A stretch of 10,063 bases of DNA, taken from the NCBI GenBank assembly GCA_016844295.1, contig JAENIV010000062.1, positions 1 through 10,063 on the forward strand, written 5' to 3'. Of this stretch, positions 5,321 through 10,063 are shown in pieces. Below the pieces are notes generated by a model. The model saw only the letters and a program-made list of their open reading frames with translations. It made no database searches and was not told the DNA's origin. How positions within the stretch are numbered: position 1 is the first letter of the stretch; the number at the start of each line of letters is the position of its first letter. The DNA is from Candidatus Berkelbacteria bacterium (GTDB lineage Bacteria; Patescibacteriota; UBA1384; UBA12157; JAENIV01). The position numbers and the translations under genes are program-made.

Positions 5321-5333
5321 CCGCCGAAGGCGG
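5321..5333 (-). terminator. Short GC hairpin next to the pilO stop, possible weak terminator
   Basis: CCGCC (5321-5325) and GGCGG (5329-5333) pair around a 3-base loop, immediately after the pilO stop codon when read on the minus strand. No real U-tract follows on the pilO side; on the plus side only TTT follows. It may cap the end of the pilus message, or be the end module of the adjacent palindrome. Confidence 0.4.
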
Positions 5334-5334
5334 T

Positions 5335-6111
5335 TTAGTATCCTTCAAATGGATTACCTCTACCAAAACCCGCCTCGGTTGTGAGGTTAATCGGAAGTCC
5401 ATATGATTTGAGATTTAAAAATTTCTGAATTGTTTCGTCAGACACCTTGAGGTTTTCTATATTCTTCTCAACCGAAATATCAGTTTTATAATATGCAGAA
5501 CCGGAAATTTGTGCTCCGAAAGTAACTATCGTAGCCGTTGTTTGTTCTCCTCCAGCAGGAGCCGCGGCGGCAGATTCTTTTTTCTGAATCGTAATATTTT
5601 TTAAAGAAATCAGACGACTACTTGAGTCTATGGCTTTAAGAAAATTTATAAAATCATTATATGCCCCCGAAAGACTCATGGAAAATTTTAGCTCTTTGAC
5701 ATCGGCGCTAACTTGAGCTGAGGCGCTTGTCGAAGGGGATGATGGGGTAGTTTTATCTTCTTCCGGGGCTTTTGTAGGAGTTGTGGCGGTTTTTTGATCC
5801 AAACTTGTTTGTTCGACAACCAGTTTGTTGGCGTTAGCAATAGCGGTTAATTCAATCACCAATTGTCCCGACTGAGAATCCACAGGAATATATTTTAAAG
5901 CGATGCCCGAGACATTTTTTAATTGCGGATTATTTTTAAGATCCTGAAGAACTTGTTTTTTCTCTTGAACATTTTGAACTTCTTGGTGTGATTTTTCCAA
6001 ATCTTTCCAGGATGCCCAAATCGTAGTAACGACAGGTTTAATAAAGAAAAAACTAATCCCCGCAATTAAAATGATTGTGACGGCTAAAATTGTAATTGGT
6101 TTACTTTTCAT
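5335..6111 (-). CDS. pilO: Type IV pilus inner-membrane platform protein PilO
   Basis: A 258-residue bitopic protein: short basic N-terminus, one membrane helix (about 6-25), a coiled coil (about 33-65, KDLEKSHQEVQNVQEKKQVL), then a periplasmic-side domain. LKFSMSLSGAYNDFINFLKAIDSSSRLISLKNI is the typical PilO ferredoxin-like core, and the end GFGRGNPFEGY matches the GRxNPF tail common in this family. A Thr/Ser/Pro/Ala-rich insert at about 105-137 separates two parts of the domain. PilO pairs with PilN to link the cytoplasmic PilM ring to the rest of the pilus machine. ATG overlaps the pilN stop as ATGA (6108-6111), as expected for a fixed-ratio heterodimer. It is the last gene of the cluster. 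No secretin or pilP gene follows, in line with a cell without a classical outer membrane. Confidence 0.88.
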   Translation of the reverse strand: MKSKPITILAVTIILIAGISFFFIKPVVTTIWASWKDLEKSHQEVQNVQEKKQVLQDLKNNPQLKNVSGIALKYIPVDSQSGQLVIELTAIANANKLVVEQTSLDQKTATTPTKAPEEDKTTPSSPSTSASAQVSADVKELKFSMSLSGAYNDFINFLKAIDSSSRLISLKNITIQKKESAAAAPAGGEQTTATIVTFGAQISGSAYYKTDISVEKNIENLKVSDETIQKFLNLKSYGLPINLTTEAGFGRGNPFEGY

Positions 6112-6728
6112 TTGATATTTTTTAAATTTGAATCCGGCGAAGTTGAAAAACTGCCCGAGACTGCTTTTGAACCTTTAATTTCTAAATCAAAGTCGATGGT
6201 AAAAGAAAGTTTTGACTTACTCGCATCAGATTGATTTTGATTAAGGCTGGCACTTTTGAAAGAAACATTCTTAAAAACAGGGGAATTCTCTAACTTCTCT
6301 TTAAATTTGATAATTTCTCTTTCGGTGGTCGTATTTCCCAAAAGCACAAAATTGGGGCTTTTTTCGCCGTTTATTGTTAGTGTCTCGAACTGAACATCCA
6401 CGGGTGTAGAATTTGCCAATTCTAAAAGTACTTGCGACCAGGTCAGGCGAGTTTGATTTATTTTATCTGTTGCTGTTGCTCGGTCATTGACCTGGTAGGC
6501 TAAATCTTGCAAGTCTTGATATTGATCCAGCTGATTGGTGTTTTTCTGGACATCGCTCTTAGCGGAATCAAGATAATCTTTGATAGTGTTTTTTGCCGAT
6601 TCACCGACAATCGCCAAAACAATTGTAAACAAAACAACAACAATACACACGCTCACTAAAGAAGCATTTCTCTTCGCGTTTATTCGGTGTAGTTTTAATT
6701 CGGGCGGTAAGAGATTAATTGAAATCAT
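6108..6728 (-). CDS. pilN: Type IV pilus assembly protein PilN
   Basis: A 206-residue protein opening MISINLLPPELK, the INLLP motif that inserts into PilM and is diagnostic for PilN. A single membrane helix runs about 22-42 (ASLVSVCIVVVLFTIVLAIVG), followed by a helical region (about 43-85) and a small fold with WSQVLLELANSTPVDVQFETLTING and ILE-type repeats ending FTIDFDLEIKG. Those last strands correspond to the PilN ferredoxin-like domain that pairs with PilO. A Ser-rich tail follows. The start overlaps the pilM stop (ATGA at 6725-6728) and its stop overlaps pilO. It tethers the cytoplasmic PilM to the membrane platform. All key features are present and the length is normal. Confidence 0.92.
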   Translation of the reverse strand: MISINLLPPELKLHRINAKRNASLVSVCIVVVLFTIVLAIVGESAKNTIKDYLDSAKSDVQKNTNQLDQYQDLQDLAYQVNDRATATDKINQTRLTWSQVLLELANSTPVDVQFETLTINGEKSPNFVLLGNTTTEREIIKFKEKLENSPVFKNVSFKSASLNQNQSDASKSKLSFTIDFDLEIKGSKAVSGSFSTSPDSNLKNIK

Positions 6729-7258
6729 ATTTTTTTCATAGCCAGACCAAGCACCGAAGCAAATTTAGGATTATAGGTTTTGGTCTTAATTATTGGCCAA
6801 GTAATTTCTGTTTTAATTTTCGTCGACTGCTCTAAAGTGGCGGCAATATTAGGCGTATTTGCGCCTCCGCCCGCAAGAATGATTTTTAAAAATATAGTTG
6901 CTTGGCCGATACGGTTTTGATAATACTTTACAAGATGAATGATTTCTGAGGCTAAATTATCCACGTTTGCTTGATAATCTTTGGCTAAATCATCTCCGCC
7001 ACAGGAAATCGTCGAGGTCAGTTTTATTGTCCCTTGATCAAAACAAATTAAGCTTGAAGTTTTAGCTCCAATGTCAAGGACAAGGTACGGATTTTTATCA
7101 TTAGGCCCAATTAAAGCCCGAGTAACTGAGACAGGTTTTGTTTCTAGACTTTCAAGTTCCAACCCGGCGGCTTGGATGGTCTGGGCAAAAGAATCAACAA
7201 TTTTTTTTGGAGCTGCAACAACTAAGACATCAACTAAATTTTTCCATATACATTTCAT
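6725..7258 (-). CDS. pilM: PilM C-terminal part (frameshifted and shortened)
   Basis: This frame carries the second half of the actin-like ATPase PilM: VDVLVVAAPKKIVDSFAQTIQAAGLELESLETKP, then YLVLDIGAKTSSLICFD (phosphate-2 loop), SCGGDDLAK, IILAGGGANTPNIAATLE (adenosine motif) and the end FASVLGLAMKKI. The first six residues (MKCIWK) are the wrong-frame reading of the region shared with the N-terminal part; the genuine sequence resumes about NLVDVL. Between GGDDLAK and the SEIIHLVKYYQNR helix only about 10 residues are present where family members have several tens (the subdomain after GGDD), and the region after WPIIK is also short. Together with the N-terminal piece the total is about 300 residues against roughly 340-355 in the family. 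It overlaps pilN by ATGA. A functional protein would need a +1 frame change. Confidence 0.8.
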   Translation of the reverse strand: MKCIWKNLVDVLVVAAPKKIVDSFAQTIQAAGLELESLETKPVSVTRALIGPNDKNPYLVLDIGAKTSSLICFDQGTIKLTSTISCGGDDLAKDYQANVDNLASEIIHLVKYYQNRIGQATIFLKIILAGGGANTPNIAATLEQSTKIKTEITWPIIKTKTYNPKFASVLGLAMKKI

Positions 7259-7622
7259 TTACGGGCACAGGGAAAAACTCAGATGCTTGGTAGGGAATAT
7301 TTTTATTTATTTCTTCACTTTTCATCGAGGGGATGTCAACAGATTTGGTAAAAACAAGAGACTCGGGCAAAGCCGAAGATACAAGTCGGGCTGTAATTGG
7401 GTTCGGTTTTGCCATTTTCATGGCGGTTAAAATGCTTTCGGCTACCCTTTTTTGATCGGAAATGCCATCTTTGCTTAAAGCTTTTGGCTCGATGCCTATT
7501 TCGGCCACACCTAAAAGTTTGGCTTTTGGTCCCTCGCCCTTGAGTTGTATGACTTTCAAGGTGGAATAACCAATGTCCAAACCAAAAATAGGTTTTTTTA
7601 ATCCCAAAACGCTTTCGTACAA
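7230..7622 (-). CDS. pilM: PilM N-terminal part (ends at a frameshift)
   Basis: FGLDIGYSTLKVIQLKGEG is the phosphate-1 motif of the actin/FtsA-like fold. SALPESLVFTKSVDIPSMKSEEINKNIPYQASEFFPVPVNEMYMEKF matches the PilM segment that meets PilN, and the frame then stops at 7230-7232. The next frame takes up exactly the following family motif (VDVLVVAAPK), so this is one gene. The break is near an A5 run (GGAAAAATTT on the minus strand, about 7240-7250); one extra base, or loss of two bases modulo three, would explain it. Likely start is TTG at 7622: AGGAG (7634-7630) lies 7 bases before it but only 1 base before the in-frame GTG at 7628. PilM is the cytoplasmic ATP-binding ring protein of type IV pili. 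Real mutation, sequencing error and lost loop are all possible. Confidence 0.8.
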   Translation of the reverse strand: MYESVLGLKKPIFGLDIGYSTLKVIQLKGEGPKAKLLGVAEIGIEPKALSKDGISDQKRVAESILTAMKMAKPNPITARLVSSALPESLVFTKSVDIPSMKSEEINKNIPYQASEFFPVPVNEMYMEKFS

Positions 7623-7629
7623 ATCCACA

Positions 7630-7634
7630 CTCCT
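7630..7634 (-). promoter_or_regulatory. Ribosome-binding site that decides the pilM start
   Basis: AGGAG on the minus strand, preceded by AAAAA. Its distance is 7 bases to TTG (7622-7620) and only 1 base to GTG (7628-7626), so initiation at the TTG is preferred. I see no clear promoter in the 57 bases between this site and the preceding gene, so pilM is probably read with the pilin-like genes. Confidence 0.65.
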
Positions 7635-7691
7635 TTTTCTTTTATTGTATCATATTCTTACTTGTATTTATTCGTGTAAAAAATTTGTGGA

Positions 7692-8984
7692 CTAATATTC
7701 TTCTTCCCAGTGGTTAATCTGAATAACTGGTGTATCTTGCGGTTGCCCCAATGTATCATTGATAACCGCTGCATCAAAATAAATGGTTAAAACTCTGGCA
7801 TCAACATATACTCTTCTTGAAAGAATTCCCCCCGTAAACGTAATTGGTACGGAAGAGCTATCGATATCGGTTCTAAAACCGGCATAAACCAAACCCGTTC
7901 CCAGAAAATTTCCTTTATTATTAATTGAAAAACTATTTTGTGACAATGCTCCTGAAGCTTGTCCGGCTCCGCCAGAGTGACTTAAATTTAAAGTTCCATT
8001 TTGGGACCCGCCAATTGAGATGGACCCCGATGTTGCCAAAACGCCATCCATAATAAATGTCCGATTTTGGTCAATCGATATGCCCCCCTCAATATAAACA
8101 ACCCCGTTGAACGTCTTTGTCTGTCCGGCGTTAAAATTTGTCAGCGAATAAAAATTTGCCTGGGAAGTATAATATTGATTGAGCAAAGTTGCCTGATTTT
8201 TATATGACTTGGGCGATGAAGAATCAAAATCAACCATGGGCATGCCTATAGCCGGTGTATAGGTATATGAACATCCAGGATTATCGCTGCACGTCGGCGT
8301 TAAAGGATCTCCGTCATCGTCGATGGTACAGTTGCAATTAATCGTCGGATCGTGATTAGTTGTAATATTTCTCTCTGCTTTTATTCCGGTTTCAGCAGTA
8401 TAAGAACCTCGATCGAAACGGATGTCTCGACCGGAATGTAAACTTCCCCCGTAAATAGTCACCGTTGCATTTCTAAACTCCAAATCACCCGTAGATTCGC
8501 CTCCCGCTGAGTGAGAAAACATTGCGCCATCGTCATCGTAAGGCGGAGGTTGGGTCGCTTGAGTAATATCAACCCGCACTTCCCGGCGTGCCGTTCTGGA
8601 TCCCATTCGATATATTCCCGTAGAAATGACCGTTGCTGCGCCAAGCCCGGTATTTTGGATGGTGACATTGTAAGACCCACTATTTAGTAAAGCCGGATCA
8701 TGGGCAAAAGTTGTTGTTCCATTCGTAGTATTTAAAAAGTTATTTCTGGCAGTCGTATCGTACCTAATTCTGTAAATTGCTTCTTGAATGCCCGCTTCAG
8801 ACATGGAAAATGCCGCTGAAGCTCCTAAATTATTGCGGGCGATTATCAATTCCCCGAAAAGCGCATCGGCGTACAAATAACTTGCCGCTACCAGAACCAT
8901 CATCAAAACCAAAATCACAATCGTGACATAGCCTTGTTTAGCTTTTTTTTGTAAATTGAAAATTGTAAATTGAAAATTTTTCAC
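7692..8984 (-). CDS. PilX-like pilus-associated protein with beta-helix-like body
   Basis: A 430-residue protein. The N-terminus carries a KQG-YVTIVILVLMMVLVAASYL segment (cleavage expected after G18), one hydrophobic helix without the usual Glu at +5, then SEAGIQEAIYRIR, a signature of the PilX N-terminal family. Residues after about 150 look like an extracellular body: repeated short strands with Gly/Asn turns (GGISIDQ, ATSGSISIGGSQNGTLNLS, GNFLGTGLVYAG), as in right-handed beta-helix or bactofilin-like solenoids. A cysteine cluster lies at 217, 219, 232 and 238 around an acidic DDDGD loop (222-226), which could form disulfides and bind calcium. The start GTG overlaps the preceding stop as GTGA (8981-8984), with AGGAAG upstream inside the previous gene. 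Residues 4-12 are encoded by a 14-base tandem repeat. The role as adhesin-like minor pilin is inferred from position and layout. Confidence 0.8.
   Translation of the reverse strand: MKNFQFTIFNLQKKAKQGYVTIVILVLMMVLVAASYLYADALFGELIIARNNLGASAAFSMSEAGIQEAIYRIRYDTTARNNFLNTTNGTTTFAHDPALLNSGSYNVTIQNTGLGAATVISTGIYRMGSRTARREVRVDITQATQPPPYDDDGAMFSHSAGGESTGDLEFRNATVTIYGGSLHSGRDIRFDRGSYTAETGIKAERNITTNHDPTINCNCTIDDDGDPLTPTCSDNPGCSYTYTPAIGMPMVDFDSSSPKSYKNQATLLNQYYTSQANFYSLTNFNAGQTKTFNGVVYIEGGISIDQNRTFIMDGVLATSGSISIGGSQNGTLNLSHSGGAGQASGALSQNSFSINNKGNFLGTGLVYAGFRTDIDSSSVPITFTGGILSRRVYVDARVLTIYFDAAVINDTLGQPQDTPVIQINHWEEEY
8951..8978. repeat. Two exact copies of a 14-base AT-rich unit at the gene start
   Basis: GTAAATTGAAAATT occurs twice in tandem (8951-8964 and 8965-8978). 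On the minus strand it encodes the FQFTIFNLQ stretch of the PilX-like leader. As 14 is not a multiple of three, the copies are read in different frames. Similar AATTGTAAATTGAAAATT strings are common low-complexity repeats in Patescibacteria genomes, as far as I recall. Confidence 0.7.
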
Positions 8985-9610
8985 TGGATATTTCTTCCTA
9001 ACGATTGGGTCTCAAATACTTGAGTATTCGTCCCGTCAGAAACTGTCAAATGAATGGTAATATTATTTATTCCCCAAAACTGTAAATTTGTTACCATTTG
9101 GGATTTAATATCGTCCGAGTCAGCAAATTCTTGGGGTGGATTTCCACCCAAATCGTGGGCTGACCAAACTACCCATTCTGTCGGAGTAGCCGTAAAAGCA
9201 TAATGTGAAACTTTTCGGTGTAGATCTGTCCAGTCTAGAAAATATGTTATATATTGAATTTTTCCACCTGTGGATGAAACAGAAGGTAAAGGCGTCGGGC
9301 TCGATGTTGGTCCTGGCCAAAAATTATGACCGTCTTGAAATTTAATTTCCGAAGGAGGCGTTCCTGAACCTGGGTCTGGGGGCAAAGTCGTGACTATTTC
9401 CATACTTTGACGAATATCTCGCGACATGCGTTCCAGGGCAATTCGAGCATTTTGAGTTAACTCGGAGTATTGAGTATTATAGCGATACGATTTGACAGAA
9501 ATAATATATATCCCGTAGCCACCAATAATAACTAAAACCGATAAAAACACGACCGTCGTCATCTCGACGAGGGTAAATCCTTTTCTTTTTTTAAATTTAA
9601 ATTTTAGCAT
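8981..9610 (-). CDS. Prepilin-type protein, PilW-like
   Basis: A 209-residue protein with a class III signal: MLKFKFKKRKG followed by FTLVEMTTVVFLSVLVIIGGYGIY. Cleavage by prepilin peptidase is expected between G11 and F12; E16 is the conserved Glu at mature position 5. The helix continues to about residue 45, and YSELTQNARIALERMSRDIRQS is the amphipathic part typical of PilW/PulJ-like minor pilins. The globular domain (about 68-205) is mostly beta with Pro/Ser-rich loops (PGPTSSPTPLPS) and WxxW-type aromatic segments; there are no Cys. ATG at 9610 lies 10 bases after the upstream gene and has only a weak ribosome site (AT-rich leader), so translation may depend on the preceding gene. The stop overlaps the PilX-like start. 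The order V-W-X is the usual minor-pilin order. Confidence 0.85.
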   Translation of the reverse strand: MLKFKFKKRKGFTLVEMTTVVFLSVLVIIGGYGIYIISVKSYRYNTQYSELTQNARIALERMSRDIRQSMEIVTTLPPDPGSGTPPSEIKFQDGHNFWPGPTSSPTPLPSVSSTGGKIQYITYFLDWTDLHRKVSHYAFTATPTEWVVWSAHDLGGNPPQEFADSDDIKSQMVTNLQFWGINNITIHLTVSDGTNTQVFETQSLGRNIQ

Positions 9611-9620
9611 ATTAATTTAT

Positions 9621-10061
9621 CTAATTTCTTGATTTAATGGAGGCTGTCTGAAAACTTTTTTCTCCGTCGTCTTGCCAATAAACAGTCACAGTTATTTTAA
9701 CCATATTGGTGTCGTTACCTTGCTCAGTCAGATTAGAATCTATAAAGGCAACGTCGATTTTTTTTGACCAATTATAAAAAGGATTACTAGCATCTGTCGA
9801 ATATCTTTCCTTCAAGCCTGGTCCAACCGGCAGGTTATCGTAGGCAATTGCCATCTCCGCGTCTAACAGCCCGGCGGATAAGTTACCGGCGATTGTTTGG
9901 TTCCGGGCCTGGCGGGTAACTTTAAAACTTGATGCATAAAAAGCGGCGATTCCCAAAAGACCAATTTCCAAGACTAATATGGAAATCATAACTTCAAGAA
10001 GGGTAAAAGCCCTTCGATTTCCTTTGACAAAACTAGGGATAAATCGCCCAGGATGAACTTT
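9621..10061 (-). CDS. Prepilin-type protein, PilV-like (start outside window)
   Basis: The frame is open to the window end, giving 146 visible residues; no ATG, GTG or TTG occurs in frame before the signal, so the start lies beyond 10063 and the Met at 9989 is internal. Near the visible N-terminus is NRRA-FTLLEVMISILVLEIGLLGIAAFYASSF, a prepilin peptidase site with Glu at +5 and a long hydrophobic helix. Residue -1 is Ala, where Gly is usual. The rest (VTRQARNQTIAGNLSAGLLDAEMAIAYDNL...) matches PilV/PulI-type minor pilins, with a short beta-rich head ending VKITVTVYWQDDGEKSFQTASI. It is the first visible gene of the pilus cluster and sits 10 bases before the PilW-like gene. Probably part of the initiation complex at the pilus tip, by analogy with PilVWX. 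Confidence 0.82.
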   Translation of the reverse strand, partial: KVHPGRFIPSFVKGNRRAFTLLEVMISILVLEIGLLGIAAFYASSFKVTRQARNQTIAGNLSAGLLDAEMAIAYDNLPVGPGLKERYSTDASNPFYNWSKKIDVAFIDSNLTEQGNDTNMVKITVTVYWQDDGEKSFQTASIKSRN

Positions 10062-10063
10062 TT

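Noticed and set aside
5198..5334. CRISPR-like repeats in the intergenic region
   Set aside because: The reused words are part of one mirrored palindrome, not direct repeats with unique spacers of constant size.
7240..7250. Programmed -1 frameshift in pilM
   Set aside because: The required shift is +1, and no X XXY YYZ heptamer in the zero frame or downstream pseudoknot is evident.

Overview
The window looks like a piece of a Patescibacteria (candidate phyla radiation) genome. The clues are short AT-rich genes with overlapping ATGA/GTGA junctions, a histidine kinase of the type common in Microgenomates and Parcubacteria, several tiny stand-alone domain proteins, a reduced type IV pilus cluster (pilM, pilN, pilO plus three pilin-like genes), and interspersed palindromic repeats. 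TGA works as an ordinary stop (for example at 1324-1326, 3515-3517 and, on the minus strand, 6725-6727), so UGA is not recoded as in Gracilibacteria/SR1. The lineage call is inference from gene content.

Layout. The plus strand carries 1-5197: the 3' part of a sensor histidine kinase; a toxin-antitoxin pair (ribbon-helix-helix antitoxin, PIN toxin) with its own promoter and a probable operator; a decayed locus in which a CYTH-domain gene is fused in frame to an N-terminally deleted, frameshifted class I/II aminotransferase; a terminator; a GC-richer HD-domain protein resembling the hydrolase domain of RelA/SpoT; a small GIY-YIG protein; and two paralogous response regulators, the first with a proline-rich linker and a C-terminal membrane helix. 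The minus strand carries 10063-5335: three prepilin-type genes (PilV-, PilW- and PilX-like), then pilM (frameshifted and short), pilN and pilO. The two gene sets converge on a long imperfect palindrome at 5197-5333.

How the genes may work together. PilM, PilN and PilO form the inner-membrane alignment platform of type IV pili. The upstream pilin-like genes would supply minor pilins and a probable surface-exposed adhesin-like subunit. PilN and PilO overlap their upstream genes by ATGA and the PilX-like gene overlaps by GTGA, which suggests translational coupling. The two response regulators have no DNA-binding output domain. One appears tethered to the membrane, so it may signal by protein contact there. 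A link to pilus function rests only on proximity. The kinase is separated from the regulators by nearly 3 kb.

I found no CRISPR array, tRNA, rRNA or complete mobile element. No gene-free stretch exceeds 300 bases. The most unusual items are the tail-anchored response regulator, the CYTH-aminotransferase chimera, the HE-variant HD protein, the in-frame palindromic repeat inside the kinase, and the intergenic palindrome. I did not find convincing evidence of a wholly new defence or mobile system.
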